This document shows positions 54,813-64,000 of a stretch of DNA of 64,000 nt, piece after piece (within the stretch, counting starts at the first letter, position 1; every line of letters begins with the position of its first letter). The notes under the pieces are model-generated. The model was not told the origin of the DNA. It made no database searches and was given only the letters and a program-made list of their open reading frames with translations. The stretch covers positions 682,001-746,000 of the forward strand of contig NZ_PYOC01000002.1 in NCBI RefSeq assembly GCF_003026215.1, read 5' to 3'. Both the position numbers and the translations under genes were made by a program. The stretch is from Photobacterium indicum. GTDB taxonomy: Bacteria > Pseudomonadota > Gammaproteobacteria > Enterobacterales > Vibrionaceae.

Positions 54813-55898
54813 ATGAAGAATGAATTGCAGGCTAAAAGCAGAAATCCTCAATGGATAAATAGCGCCATACGCAAAATTGAAGCCGACTACCAGCGATCTG
54901 CTGATACGCATCTGATCAAGCTTGATATCGCTTGTTTAGAAGGCATCGACATTTATCTCAAAGATGAAAGCACTCACCCAACAGGTAGCCTTAAACACCG
55001 CTTGGCACGTTCATTGTTCTTATATGCGTTATGTAATGGTTGGATTAATGAAGACACCACGATTATAGAATCATCATCAGGTAGCACTGCGGTATCTGAA
55101 GCCTACTTTGCACGCTTATTGGGTTTGCCCTTTATTGCTGTTGTTCCTCGTAAAACGGCTTGCAAGAAGATTGAACAAATTAAATTTTACGGCGGTCGTG
55201 CACATTTGGTCGATAGCCCCAATGCCATCTATGAAGAATCGCGTCGTCTGGCAAAAGAGCTCAATGGCCATTATATGGATCAATTTACCTTTGCGGAGCG
55301 TGCCACTGACTGGCGTGGAAACAACAACATCGCGAACAGCATTTTTGAACAAATGCAGTTAGAAGAGCACCCTATTCCAACTTGGATCGTAATGAGCCCT
55401 GGTACGGGTGGTACATCTGCCACTATTGGCCGCTATATTCGCTATCAAATGCACGACACTAAATTGTGTGTTGTCGACCCTGAAAACTCAGTATTCCACA
55501 CCTATTTCAAAACCCGAGATGTTCATTTAACAGGAACAACAGGAAGCCGTATTGAAGGTATTGGTCGCCCACGCGTAGAGCCTAGTTTTATTCCTGATGT
55601 GATCGACGAAATGCGTACAATTCCTGATACAGCCAGCGTTGCCACTGTGCATTGGCTTGAAAAGTTACTGGGGCGAAAAGCGGGCGCATCAACCGGAACA
55701 AACCTTTTTGGCGTACTGCAACTCGCGAGTGAAATGAAAGCCCGTGGCGAAACCGGATCTATTGTGACCTTACTCTGCGACAGCGGTGAACGCTACCTCG
55801 ATACCTACTTTAATGCTGAATGGGTACAAGAAAACATTGGTGATATATCACCTTACCTAGCTCAATTAGCTGCATTTGAACAAACAGGTACATTGTAA
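54813..55898 (+). CDS. PLP-dependent cysteine desulfhydrase-like enzyme
   Basis: A 361-residue fold-type II PLP enzyme (cysteine synthase/beta-elimination superfamily). The Schiff-base lysine is Lys61 in HPTGSLKHR. The substrate loop ESSSGSTAVSEAYFARLLG and phosphate-binding MSPGTGGTSATIGRYIR are intact, and GEKAS-like SSGST replaces the usual TSGNT of CysK, as in the Cds1-type cysteine desulfhydrases. It should convert L-cysteine to pyruvate, sulfide and ammonia. AAGGATATAAA precedes the ATG. It is divergent from the DecR-like regulator and has a strong terminator. Cysteine synthase or another beta-elimination is the alternative. Confidence 0.85.
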   Translation: MKNELQAKSRNPQWINSAIRKIEADYQRSADTHLIKLDIACLEGIDIYLKDESTHPTGSLKHRLARSLFLYALCNGWINEDTTIIESSSGSTAVSEAYFARLLGLPFIAVVPRKTACKKIEQIKFYGGRAHLVDSPNAIYEESRRLAKELNGHYMDQFTFAERATDWRGNNNIANSIFEQMQLEEHPIPTWIVMSPGTGGTSATIGRYIRYQMHDTKLCVVDPENSVFHTYFKTRDVHLTGTTGSRIEGIGRPRVEPSFIPDVIDEMRTIPDTASVATVHWLEKLLGRKAGASTGTNLFGVLQLASEMKARGETGSIVTLLCDSGERYLDTYFNAEWVQENIGDISPYLAQLAAFEQTGTL

Positions 55899-55984
55899 AT
55901 TAGCAATTTATTTGTCTGCCTATTTTAATTCATTAATACATTTATCTAATTTGTTGTGTTTGTAAGGTTTATACCTTTCGTTTG

Positions 55985-56010
55985 CCGTAGCTTGTCTACG
56001 GTTTTTTTTT
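55985..56010 (+). terminator. Terminator of the desulfhydrase-like gene
   Basis: CCGTAG (55985-55990) pairs with CTACGG (55996-56001), followed by nine Ts. Confidence 0.93.
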
Positions 56011-56031
56011 ACACTTTTTTCTATACCCGAT

Positions 56032-56089
56032 CTAGGGCGTGTTGACGTTTCAAATTCTAGCCGAATCTTGAAACGTCAACACGCCCTAG
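56032..56089. repeat. Perfect 22-base inverted repeat, MITE-like
   Basis: Arms 56032-56053 and 56068-56089 are perfect reverse complements, each starting CTAG then GGGCGTGTTGACGTTTCAA, with a 14-base centre. The full 58-bp unit looks like two fused IS ends with nothing between them. CTAG at both outer ends fits the YTAR target preference of IS5-type elements, a tentative link. It lies between the desulfhydrase-like gene and queC and could also fold as a hairpin in RNA. Confidence 0.75.
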
Positions 56090-56170
56090 GGTACGATAGT
56101 CGCTCATCTACATATTATTGAGTCGGTACCGACTGTTTTTCGGTAAGGCTACAAATAAGGACACATTCCC

Positions 56171-56869
56171 ATGCGTAAAGCTGTTGTCGTATTCAGTGGT
56201 GGACAAGATTCCACAACCTGTCTAATCCAAGCTATTGAGAACTACGACGAAGTGCATTGCATCACTTTTGATTATGGCCAGCGTCATAAGCTGGAAATTG
56301 AAGTGGCACAATCGATAACGAAAGAGTTGGGTATCACTGCCCATAAAGTGATGGATGTTGGTTTGCTTAATGAACTGGCCATTAGCTCTTTAACACGCGA
56401 CAACATTGAAGTTTCACACGAACTGCAAGCAAACGGGTTACCTAACTCGTTTGTACCGGGCAGAAATATTTTATTTCTAACGTTATCTGGTATTTATGCA
56501 TATCAGATTGGCGCTGAAGCCGTTATCACTGGTGTATGTGAAACCGATTTTTCTGGTTACCCTGATTGCCGCGATGAATTTGTGAAATCCCTAAATCAAT
56601 CATTGGTTTTAGGCATGGATCGCGCGTTAAAGATCGAAACACCACTAATGTGGCTAAACAAAGCTGAAACCTGGGCTTTAGCCGATCAATACAAGCAATT
56701 AGACTTTGTTCGTGAGAAAACCTTAACCTGTTATAACGGTATTATTGGTGATGGTTGTGGCAATTGCCCGTCTTGCGACTTGCGCCGTGCTGGTTTAGAA
56801 GATTACTTAACGAATAAAGATGCCATCATGGCTGATTTGGTGGCAAAGCAGGCTGAAGGGCAAGCTTAG
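56171..56869 (+). CDS. queC: 7-cyano-7-deazaguanine synthase
   Basis: A 232-residue QueC, which turns 7-carboxy-7-deazaguanine into preQ0 with ATP and ammonia in queuosine synthesis. The PP-loop SGGQDSTT (residues 9-16) binds ATP. The C-terminal [16 protein letters not shown] holds the zinc-binding cysteines. [17 protein letters not shown] and [14 protein letters not shown] are family signatures. It lies next to the decR region as in E. coli. No preQ1-type riboswitch was recognised upstream. Confidence 0.96.
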   Translation: MRKAVVVFSGGQDSTTCLIQAIENYDEVHCITFDYGQRHKLEIEVAQSITKELGITAHKVMDVGLLNELAISSLTRDNIEVSHELQANGLPNSFVPGRNILFLTLSGIYAYQIGAEAVITGVCETDFSGYPDCRDEFVKSLNQSLVLGMDRALKIETPLMWLNKAETWALADQYKQLDFVREKTLTCYNGIIGDGCGNCPSCDLRRAGLEDYLTNKDAIMADLVAKQAEGQA

Positions 56870-56913
56870 TGCTGTTGTAACAAGCTAAAATGCACCTAGT
56901 TACAATTAGATAC

Positions 56914-56954
56914 AAAAAAACCGGAGCGCAGTGATGAACTGACTCCGGTTTTTT
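56914..56954. terminator. Bidirectional terminator queC/prmB
   Basis: CCGGAG (56921-56926) pairs with CTCCGG (56943-56948), with an inner CAGT/ACTG stem. It has seven As before and six Ts after, so it works on both strands. Confidence 0.95.
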
Positions 56955-56992
56955 AATTCGACTACCATTCAGACGTAATCACTCTTACACGA

Positions 56993-57925
56993 TTAATCGC
57001 GGTACAGAGAGAACTCATCTTTGCAGTCTAGTAACTGTTGGCGTGTCATCATGAATACACCATGACCACCATTAGCAAACTCAATCCAAGTAAATGGGAT
57101 ATTTGGATATTGCTGCTCCATGTGAACCATAGAGTTACCCACTTCGCAGATCAGAATACCATCGTCTTTCAGGTAATCTGGTGCATTGGCAAGAATACGA
57201 CGAACCAGTTTCAACCCATCCGTACCTGCCGCTAAACCAAGCTCTGGCTCATGGCGGAATTCTTCGGGTAGATTGTCCATATCTTCCTGATCAACATAAG
57301 GAGGATTGGTTACAATCAGATCGTATTTATCTTTAGGTACATCACGTAATAGATCAGAGCGTAGCGGAATAACCTGCTGCTCTAAACCATGGTCGTGAAT
57401 ATTTTGCTCGGCCACTGCCAGTGCATCGATTGAAATATCAACCAGATCCACTTCTGCATCAGGGAATGCATGTGCACAAGCAATACCAATACAACCACTA
57501 CCTGTACACAAATCCATGATTCGTGTTGGCTCTTGTTGTAAAAACGGTTCAAATTGCGTTTCAATCAGTTCAGCTACCGGCGAACGCGGTACAAGTACAC
57601 GTTCATCAACAAAAAATTCTAAACCACAGAAGTACGCTTTGTTTGTCATGTATGACACTGGTGTACGGTCATTAATACGACGAATAACACGTTCAACTAC
57701 ACGTAAACGCTCGCTGCTCGTCAGGCGTGAAAAACGCACTTCTGACGGAATATCAAGTGGCAAATACAGTGTTGGAAGTACAAGCTGAACAGCTTCATCC
57801 CACGCATTATCTGTACCATGACCATAAAAAAGACCAGCAGCATTGAAACGGCTGACAGTCCAACGTAGCATGTCTTGCAAAGTGTGAAGTTCATTGACAG
57901 CTTCGTCGACAAAAATCTTATCCAA
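56993..57925 (-). CDS. prmB: Ribosomal protein uL3 glutamine methyltransferase
   Basis: A 310-residue SAM-dependent N5-glutamine methyltransferase acting on uL3. SAM-binding motif I is [14 protein letters not shown] (about 137-150); the catalytic NPPY is at 207-210. The start is a TTG at 57925 with GGAGG six bases upstream, giving the usual [13 protein letters not shown]-terminus. It diverges from smrB, an arrangement shared with E. coli. Confidence 0.95.
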   Translation of the reverse strand: MDKIFVDEAVNELHTLQDMLRWTVSRFNAAGLFYGHGTDNAWDEAVQLVLPTLYLPLDIPSEVRFSRLTSSERLRVVERVIRRINDRTPVSYMTNKAYFCGLEFFVDERVLVPRSPVAELIETQFEPFLQQEPTRIMDLCTGSGCIGIACAHAFPDAEVDLVDISIDALAVAEQNIHDHGLEQQVIPLRSDLLRDVPKDKYDLIVTNPPYVDQEDMDNLPEEFRHEPELGLAAGTDGLKLVRRILANAPDYLKDDGILICEVGNSMVHMEQQYPNIPFTWIEFANGGHGVFMMTRQQLLDCKDEFSLYRD

Positions 57926-57978
57926 AATAGCCTCCGAAAAACGCTACAATACCGCCATACAGATGTTGGAATTTCATT

Positions 57979-58509
57979 ATGAGTAAAAAAAATCCTAACT
58001 TAGAAGATGAGTTGTCACTCTTCCAAGATGCGGTAAAAGGCGTAAAAAAGTTCACGCATGATACCATAATCACGCGGCGCCAACAGAACTCAAAGGTTGA
58101 TAAAGCCAAGGTCTCGAGTAAAGAAACCCAAAACCACGAGTTTTATTTCTCTGATGAGTTTGAACCGCACCTAAATGAGCATGGCCCGACGCAGTATGCG
58201 CGTACTGGTGTGTCTAAATATGAAGTAAAAAAGTTACGACGTGGTATCTATGTACCAGATATGTATCTAGATATGCACGGTATGACGCAACAAGAAGCAA
58301 AACGCGAGTTAGCCGCAATGTTAGCTGCTTGCATTAAAGAGAATGTATCTTGTGCCTGTGTAATGCATGGCATTGGTAAGCATATACTTAAACAGAAAGC
58401 ACCTTTGTGGTTGGCACAACACCCAGATGTAATGGCATTTCACCAAGCACCTTTAGAGTTTGGTGGCAACGGTGCATTGTTAGTATTAATTGATATTCCT
58501 GAACGCTAG
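57979..58509 (+). CDS. smrB: SmrB ribosome-rescue endonuclease
   Basis: A 176-residue protein with an N-terminal extension and a C-terminal Smr domain (about 92-172): LDMHGMTQQEAKREL and CVMHGIGKHILKQKAPLWL hold the conserved DxH and HGxG motifs. SmrB cleaves mRNA between collided ribosomes. It is divergent from prmB across 53 bases. Weak hairpins (58542-58616) follow but lack a clear U-run. Confidence 0.93.
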   Translation: MSKKNPNLEDELSLFQDAVKGVKKFTHDTIITRRQQNSKVDKAKVSSKETQNHEFYFSDEFEPHLNEHGPTQYARTGVSKYEVKKLRRGIYVPDMYLDMHGMTQQEAKRELAAMLAACIKENVSCACVMHGIGKHILKQKAPLWLAQHPDVMAFHQAPLEFGGNGALLVLIDIPER

Positions 58510-58618
58510 TGCAGGTTGTATACATTCAATACACAATTAACCCCAGACTAAACATAATGAACACCTACCGGTTCAAATGTTGTTGTCTGGGCGTTATCGC
58601 ACCAAAAAATAACGCCTA

Positions 58619-58981
58619 TTAATATGTATATCTAGCTAATGAACCAACATTAATGACCTGACCCTCTTGAATCAGCGTTACTTCACCACTCTCACAAATC
58701 TGCATCCGTGTTTTCACTGATGATTCACTGTAATAATGCTCACAAGATCCATTACGTGCACTATCGATACGTGAAAATATAGTAATTGATCCCGCAACCA
58801 GTAAGCTACCCGGTGACGCAAAAGTCAGCGTACTGCCCGAGGTAGAAATGCGCATCTCTTCACTGATACCATTAGCCCATTTAATGGCACCATTCGCATT
58901 AATCGTTGGTTTTTGAGGGCCACCCTGAACACAACCGACAAGTAGTGCAGCACTAACTACTGCTAATATTTTAGTTTTCAT
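58619..58981 (-). CDS. Small lipoprotein of unknown function
   Basis: A 120-residue lipoprotein with a signal peptide ending LLVGC-VQ. The mature part has two more cysteines (SCEHYY, MQICESG), likely a disulfide, and a beta-rich look (GSTLTFASPGSLLVAGSITIF). I do not recognise the family. The ATG at 58981 begins the signal peptide, and the frame upstream to 59056 is non-coding in character. It stands alone between smrB (convergent) and sixA. Confidence 0.72.
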   Translation of the reverse strand: MKTKILAVVSAALLVGCVQGGPQKPTINANGAIKWANGISEEMRISTSGSTLTFASPGSLLVAGSITIFSRIDSARNGSCEHYYSESSVKTRMQICESGEVTLIQEGQVINVGSLARYTY

Positions 58982-59139
58982 TATTACCGTTTCTTCTATT
59001 TCAAATTGGTTAAATGAGTGTTCATTGAATCGGCTCAATAAAAAGCGGCAAAACAATGCACTTATGATTAGCTACAAGCAAGAAGTGTTCCATTTAGCCA
59101 TATCATGAAATGGGACTGCATAATTGCGATAACACTCGT

Positions 59140-59172
59140 AAAAAAGCGCCAATTCCATATTAGAATCAGCGC
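59140..59172 (-). terminator. Terminator of sixA
   Basis: GCGC-ca-ATTC pairs with GAAT-ca-GCGC (59146-59172), and As at 59140-59145 give the minus-strand U-run. Confidence 0.78.
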
Positions 59173-59200
59173 CTTATAATATTAACTTCTTATCTGTTAT

Positions 59201-59671
59201 TTATACAGGCACATCTTGCCATAAGAATTCAGCCACCTCTGTATCAGGATCGTAGTCAATAGCGGCAATCGCTGACGTTCTAAACATGGGAGGTTGTATA
59301 CCCGTAACGATATCTGCCGTTAGGTATCCGACAAGAGGAAGATGAGATATCAACATCACGGTTTCAGGCCGTTCAATAGCAATCAATGCTTTAAGATAAG
59401 CAGCAACATCTTCTGAATCACCATAAGGGGTAATGTTATCAGCCGTTATGACTTTTTTCGCTTCAGGTAATTCAGCGGTCATCACTTGCCACGTTTGCTG
59501 TGCACGCAGGTATGGGCTAACCCAAACAAGATCGAGATTACCCTCTAAATGCGTCGCTAACTGGCTTGCTACCTGCTTAGATTGCTGCTCACCTCGAATC
59601 GTTAGAGGGCGTTCAGCATCACTTGGTGCAAAGTTTTGAGCTTCACCATGCCGCATGATAAAAATTCGCAT
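59201..59671 (-). CDS. sixA: Phosphohistidine phosphatase SixA
   Basis: A 156-residue histidine phosphatase with the RHG motif (residues 7-9, MRIFIMRHGEAQN) and a second catalytic His in LISHLPLVGYL. SixA removes phosphate from the NPr protein of the nitrogen PTS and formerly from ArcB in one report. The ATG at 59671 begins the conserved strand; the longer frame to 59725 is not supported. fadJ lies close by, as in E. coli. Confidence 0.92.
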   Translation of the reverse strand: MRIFIMRHGEAQNFAPSDAERPLTIRGEQQSKQVASQLATHLEGNLDLVWVSPYLRAQQTWQVMTAELPEAKKVITADNITPYGDSEDVAAYLKALIAIERPETVMLISHLPLVGYLTADIVTGIQPPMFRTSAIAAIDYDPDTEVAEFLWQDVPV

Positions 59672-59938
59672 GTGTATTCTTATCCAATCATGAATATCTA
59701 ACGCTATGCTAGCAACTTCAGGCAAAACAGCATAGCCATTCGAGCAATTCTATTGCCATTCCGTGACAGTGGGATCACTCCCCATATTGATCACTGCTCT
59801 AACAAGCATGCCTTTTATTTCATCACTTTTTATCTATTCAACTGATTTAACATATAGATAATTAGACGTATTTCCAATTTGCCAGCTTGCTATATGAGGG
59901 TCATAATTACTTAATTCCCTTTGAAAAAGGTTCTTCCT

Positions 59939-62704
59939 GTGCACATTAGCCCCAACGACCATAAGCAGTACCGCTATTTGACCTTAGCTAATGAGCTCAA
60001 GGTACTTTTAGTGCACGATGCAAATGCACCACGCTCAGCAGCAGCGTTATCTGTTCAGGTAGGTCACTTTGATGATCCTGATGATAGACAAGGGATGGCA
60101 CATTTTCTTGAGCACATGCTATTTTTAGGGACCGAAAAGTACCCTCGTATCGGTGAATTTCAAACATTCATAAACCGAAGTGGCGGCAGCAACAATGCCT
60201 GGACTGGCACCGAAAATACGACATTTTTCTTTGAAGTTAGTCCCCATGCTTTTGAAGAAGGGTTAGATCGCTTTGGTCAATTTTTCACCGCGCCATTATT
60301 TAATGAAGAAGCCGTCGACAAAGAACGTCAAGCCGTTGATTCTGAATATAAATTAAAACTAAACGATGACGTACGACGCCTTTATCAAGTACATAAAGAA
60401 ACCATTAACCCTAACCACCCTTTCACTAAGTTTTCTGTAGGTGACTTAACCACGCTGGATGATCGAAATAATACGTCGATCCGAGATGATCTATTACATT
60501 TTTATCAAACGCATTATTCAGCAAACAAAATGGGGTTAGTGCTATTAGGCTCTCAGTCACTCGAAGAGTTAGAAGCATATGCTCACGACTTTTTCAGCCA
60601 TATCAATAACACGGGATTAGCCAAACCTGATATACCGGTACCACTTGTAACCCAAAAAGAAGTAAAACAATTTATTCAGATTGAGCCGATAAAAGATATT
60701 CGTAAACTAACACTGTCTTTTACCATGCCATCAGTCGATGCCTACTATCAGCAAAAACCTTTGTCATACATCGCCCATATGTTGGGTAATGAAGGCACTG
60801 GCAGCTTGATGTCCGTCTTAAAAAGTCGGGAGTTGATTAATACTTTATCTGCCGGTGGTGGTGTCAATGGCAGTAATTTTCGCGAATTTACCATCAGCTT
60901 AAACTTAACACTCAAAGGTCTTGAGCATACCGATGATATTGTTAAGTCTGTCTTCCAATACATTGCATTAATACAACAACAAGGCATGGAAGAGTGGCGT
61001 TATGAAGAAAAAAAATCGGTTTTAGAATTGGCATTCCGTTATCAAGAAAAAAGTCGTCCACTTGATACGGTAAGCTATTTAGTCATGAACTTACTGCATT
61101 ATGCTCCGGATGATGTCATCTACGGTGATTACATGATGGCTGGCTATAATGAACCATTAATTCGCGATCTACTTGCCTACTTGCGCCCAGAAAACATGCG
61201 ATTAGTGTTAGCAGCCCAAGGTCAACATTACGATCAAACGGCACAATGGTATGCCACGCCCTATTCCGTAACACCGTTCACAGGCAAACAATTAGCTGAC
61301 TGGACGAATATTACTCTCGATCCTGAGCATCTTTTATCAGAGAAAAACCCGTACCTTTGTGATCGCCTTACCCCTCATGAACTTGAACCTGAATCAGAAT
61401 TACCGCCACAATTAATTCAAGACTTACCCGGTTTCCGTCTTTGGTATAAGCAAGAGCATGATTTTCGTGTACCGAAAGGGGTTATTTACGTTGCTATCGA
61501 TAGCCCTCACGCAGTTAACTCTCCTCGTAACATTGTCAAAACACGCTTATGTGTAGAGATGCTACTCGAGGCGATAAACGAAAAAGCCTACCCCGCTGAA
61601 ATTGCTGGTATGTCATATAATCTATACGCACATCAAGGTGGTGTAACACTGCAACTATCTGGCTTTAGTGAAAAACAACCCTTATTAATGAAGTTAATAT
61701 TAGAATGTTTTGCCAGCCGTACATTTGATGAAAATCGTTTTAATAATATCAAAGCGCAAATGTTACGTAACTGGCGTAATGCGGCAGAAGATAAACCTAT
61801 CTCGCAGCTTTTTAATGAGCTTACAGGCTTACTTCAACCCAACAACCCGCCTTACCCGGTATTGATTGAAGCGCTTGAGTCTATCGATGTTGATGAGCTT
61901 CCAGTTTTTGTTGAATCAATGTTTGCAGAGCTGCACATTGATACCTTTGTTTACGGAAATTGGTTAAAAGAAGACACGCTACAATTAGCTGAAATACTCA
62001 AAGATGCATTCCGTGTTACCGACCAGCTTTATGGCGAGTCTCAGCGCCCACTGGTTCAGCTTAATAAGTCAGGTACGTTAAATTACGAAATCAATGGCAA
62101 GCATGCCGATTCTGCTATTTTAATGTATTACCAGTCGCGCGAAGTTTCCCCACGAAAAATAGCGGTATACACGTTAGCCAATCATTTAATGTCGACCACC
62201 TTTTTTCATGAATTAAGAACGAAGCAGCAATTAGGTTATATGGTTGGTACAGCCAATTTACCCCTAAATCGCCACCCCGGATTAATTTTATATATCCAGT
62301 CCCCGGTTGCTGGACCATTGCTGTTATCTGAAGCTATCGACGATTTTACCAATGCCTTCTCGCTCGTATTATTAGAGCTCAATGAAGAACAATGGCAAGC
62401 GAGTAAACAAGGATTAATCGCACAAATTTCAGAACCTGACACTAACCTTCGCAGCCGTGCTCAGCGTTTTTGGGTCAGTATTGGTAATAAGGACGAAACA
62501 TTTAGCCAGCGTAAAAAAGTGATTGAAGCACTCAAAAACCTAAGCCGTGCCGATATGGTGCGATTTATCGTCGATATTGTAAAACCACGTACTGCAAACC
62601 GTATAGTGATGCATTACCAAGGCCAAGCACATCAAAACTTTCAACCTTTGGATATAGGCCAACCCATTGAATCAATAGCTGAATTCCAACAGAACGCACG
62701 TTAA
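59939..62704 (+). CDS. Pitrilysin/insulysin-type M16 metalloprotease
   Basis: A 921-residue M16A protease with the inverted zinc motif HFLEH: His55 and His59 bind zinc, Glu58 is the base, and Glu136 (AVDSEY) is the third ligand. Four M16 domains follow; the Glu/Arg-Tyr substrate-fixing region R...Y lies in the C-terminal half (LRTKQQLGYMVG). There is no signal peptide, so it is probably cytoplasmic, unlike E. coli pitrilysin. The start is likely the GTG at 59939 with AAGG 8 bases upstream; a TTG at 59921 would add six residues. It is expected to degrade small peptides. Confidence 0.9.
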   Translation: MHISPNDHKQYRYLTLANELKVLLVHDANAPRSAAALSVQVGHFDDPDDRQGMAHFLEHMLFLGTEKYPRIGEFQTFINRSGGSNNAWTGTENTTFFFEVSPHAFEEGLDRFGQFFTAPLFNEEAVDKERQAVDSEYKLKLNDDVRRLYQVHKETINPNHPFTKFSVGDLTTLDDRNNTSIRDDLLHFYQTHYSANKMGLVLLGSQSLEELEAYAHDFFSHINNTGLAKPDIPVPLVTQKEVKQFIQIEPIKDIRKLTLSFTMPSVDAYYQQKPLSYIAHMLGNEGTGSLMSVLKSRELINTLSAGGGVNGSNFREFTISLNLTLKGLEHTDDIVKSVFQYIALIQQQGMEEWRYEEKKSVLELAFRYQEKSRPLDTVSYLVMNLLHYAPDDVIYGDYMMAGYNEPLIRDLLAYLRPENMRLVLAAQGQHYDQTAQWYATPYSVTPFTGKQLADWTNITLDPEHLLSEKNPYLCDRLTPHELEPESELPPQLIQDLPGFRLWYKQEHDFRVPKGVIYVAIDSPHAVNSPRNIVKTRLCVEMLLEAINEKAYPAEIAGMSYNLYAHQGGVTLQLSGFSEKQPLLMKLILECFASRTFDENRFNNIKAQMLRNWRNAAEDKPISQLFNELTGLLQPNNPPYPVLIEALESIDVDELPVFVESMFAELHIDTFVYGNWLKEDTLQLAEILKDAFRVTDQLYGESQRPLVQLNKSGTLNYEINGKHADSAILMYYQSREVSPRKIAVYTLANHLMSTTFFHELRTKQQLGYMVGTANLPLNRHPGLILYIQSPVAGPLLLSEAIDDFTNAFSLVLLELNEEQWQASKQGLIAQISEPDTNLRSRAQRFWVSIGNKDETFSQRKKVIEALKNLSRADMVRFIVDIVKPRTANRIVMHYQGQAHQNFQPLDIGQPIESIAEFQQNAR

Positions 62705-62952
62705 AAACAGCCTAGTTTTACAGCCTTCACTGCGCCTTTATGACGTAATGAAGGCTACTAAATAAATCTAAACCCCACCTTTATTCACGTATTGTCTCTA
62801 TTAATCAGTTTTATTCATTAGCCATCACAAACAAAACGGTTTAAGAATTATGGTTCAGTCGACAAGCATGGGCACTCCGTCGCACCCATTTTTATAAACA
62901 TAAACGCTCAATAATATTCCGTTTAAGAATGAGTAAAATAAAAGAGAAAGTC

Positions 62953-63276
62953 ATGAATCAATACTGCCCACATTGCGAAATGGATATAACTGCGCCACCA
63001 ATGAGTAGCTATAACGAAAGCTTTCATTGCCCACATTGTGCAAGTAGGCTATCGCAGTGTGAATTTGATATTGTGTTTTATGCTGCCATTTTTATTACTG
63101 CCGCAACGCTAACTTTAACACTAGTCTGTAACGTAAATAGCTTCGTTGCCCTTCCACTGGCAATGACTGCTTACCATCTATTGCGTCCCTCTTTTTTTGA
63201 GCCTCGTTTTCGCTTACGAAGCCTTAATACGATAAAAAGAAGCAACCCATTAATTCGAAAAAACAGCGACACATGA
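62953..63276 (+). CDS. Small zinc-ribbon membrane protein
   Basis: A 107-residue protein with two CxxC pairs (YCPHC and HCPHC, about residues 4-27) forming a zinc ribbon, then a hydrophobic hairpin of two helices (about 40-80) and a basic tail. I prefer the ATG at 62953 as it begins the ribbon and follows AAGAGAAAG. I do not recognise a named family. Similar ribbon-plus-helices proteins are common but mostly uncharacterised. A strong terminator follows. Confidence 0.7.
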   Translation: MNQYCPHCEMDITAPPMSSYNESFHCPHCASRLSQCEFDIVFYAAIFITAATLTLTLVCNVNSFVALPLAMTAYHLLRPSFFEPRFRLRSLNTIKRSNPLIRKNSDT

Positions 63277-63295
63277 AGCCATAGCCAGCGTGCAT

Positions 63296-63335
63296 AAAAA
63301 AGGTCTGCTGTTATAAAAAACAAGGCAGACCTTTT
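63296..63335. terminator. Bidirectional terminator near fadJ
   Basis: GGTCTGC (63302-63308) pairs with GCAGACC (63325-63331), with As before and Ts after. Confidence 0.88.
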
Positions 63336-63385
63336 ACATCCACATTTTAAATAACAAAGTGGCGTATATTCAGACAATACAGATG

Positions 63386-64000
63386 CTATGAATAAAAAGA
63401 TTGCTCTTCATTTGCCATCGCAACCAACCTGTCACACGGCGTAAAACGTCCACCGTATTTGTCAGTATGATCCTTCAGCATTTCTACTACCCTTTTAGCC
63501 CCTAACGTATCCATATAACGGAATGGACCGCCAAGGAATGGTGGGAAACCGATGCCGAAGATTGCGCCAATATCACCATCTCGTGCTGATTTAACAACCC
63601 CCTCATCAAGGCATCGTGCCGCTTCATTCAACATCATTAGCGTACAACGAAGCGCAATATCTTGCCCTGCGGCTTTTTGTTCTGGTTCTAAAGAAAGCAG
63701 TTTATAAACACTCTTATCAACTTCTTTCTTCTTCGTATTGTATAGGTAGAACCCTTTGCCGCTCTTGCGCCCCTTACGATCATCACTCAGTAATAGATCG
63801 AATACATCCGGCGCTTTAAATCGTTCGCCTAATTCAGCCAATAATATCGGGCTGATCTTCGCACCAATATCGACACCGACTTCATCGAGCAAGGTTATTG
63901 GCCCTACAGGGAAACCGAAATCCAATAATGAACGATCGATATGTTCGATTGGCTCACCACTTAATAGCACGGCAGCGGCTTCATTCATGTATGGCGCTAG
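63386..64000 (-). CDS. fadJ: Fatty-acid oxidation alpha subunit, C-terminal part
   Basis: The last ~204 residues of a FadJ-type multifunctional beta-oxidation protein; the gene continues past the right edge. Visible is the 3-hydroxyacyl-CoA dehydrogenase C-terminal region: [39 protein letters not shown] and, in the second repeat, [28 protein letters not shown], which fits FadJ rather than a single-function dehydrogenase. SixA nearby supports FadJ over FadB. Neighbour of the zinc-ribbon gene across a terminator. Confidence 0.93.
   Translation of the reverse strand, partial: LAPYMNEAAAVLLSGEPIEHIDRSLLDFGFPVGPITLLDEVGVDIGAKISPILLAELGERFKAPDVFDLLLSDDRKGRKSGKGFYLYNTKKKEVDKSVYKLLSLEPEQKAAGQDIALRCTLMMLNEAARCLDEGVVKSARDGDIGAIFGIGFPPFLGGPFRYMDTLGAKRVVEMLKDHTDKYGGRFTPCDRLVAMANEEQSFYS

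Noticed and set aside
56090..56170. preQ1 riboswitch upstream of queC
   Set aside because: The short leader shows no H-type pseudoknot pattern that I could recognise.

Overview
This looks like a chromosomal segment of a Vibrionaceae bacterium, most likely a Photobacterium. That is inferred from gene families and order, not from a search. The base composition is AT-leaning, Shine-Dalgarno sites are classical, and a core block keeps the enterobacterial/vibrio order: queC, decR, mdlA, mdlB, tesB, ybaY, ybaZ, ffs, then prmB/smrB and sixA/fadJ.

Layout. (1) 0.3-10.1 kb is a copper-resistance island. It has a CueR-type promoter, a 37-residue Cys-Cys membrane peptide, a Met/Cys-rich secreted protein, a cusCBA-type efflux operon whose adaptor carries a fused CusF domain, a CopI-like cupredoxin, and a CusRS-type two-component system. 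(2) 10.1-17.9 kb holds a DUF3316 protein, a multi-repeat retropepsin-like secreted protease, a small membrane protein, a nimT/nimR-like exporter/regulator pair and a DUF885 lipoprotein. (3) 18.2-23.6 kb is an uncommon locus: an arginine:glycine amidinotransferase-like enzyme, a divergent AraC regulator, and an operon of a 50-residue membrane peptide, an EamA exporter and a sodium:solute symporter. (4) 23.9-28.7 kb carries a glutathionyl-hydroquinone reductase-type GST, a dps remnant, an FMN reductase with a divergent LysR gene, another EamA exporter and an unrecognised secreted protein. (5) 28.9-35.8 kb is a complete sucrose regulon (scrA-scrK-scrB, scrR, scrY) with visible LacI-type operators. 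(6) 36.1-40.5 kb holds SnoaL-like, peroxiredoxin-like, LysR, old-yellow-enzyme and chloramphenicol acetyltransferase genes plus a 51-residue ORF.

(7) 40.5-47.25 kb is the most unusual part. It looks like a decayed, shrunken Tn7-like element downstream of the 4.5S RNA gene ffs, a known attachment site of Tn7-like transposons. It has near-identical inward-facing end motifs, truncated tnsA and tnsB genes, a second internal tnsA relic, an rsuA 3' fragment, and cargo (BCCT transporter, diguanylate cyclase, VIT1/CCC1 transporter). A third tnsA relic with its own end abuts it on the left, suggesting tandem insertions at one site.

(8) 47.3-64 kb is core genome: ffs, a membrane protein, ybaZ, ybaY, tesB, mdlBA, decR with a divergent cysteine-desulfhydrase-like gene, queC, prmB, smrB, a lipoprotein, sixA, a pitrilysin-type protease, a zinc-ribbon membrane protein and the 3' part of fadJ. 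Small IS/MITE-type inverted repeats beginning GGGCGTGTTGACG occur beside the tnsA relic and upstream of queC, and their first 13 bases form the 3' end of scrK. No tRNA, CRISPR array or intact transposase was seen.
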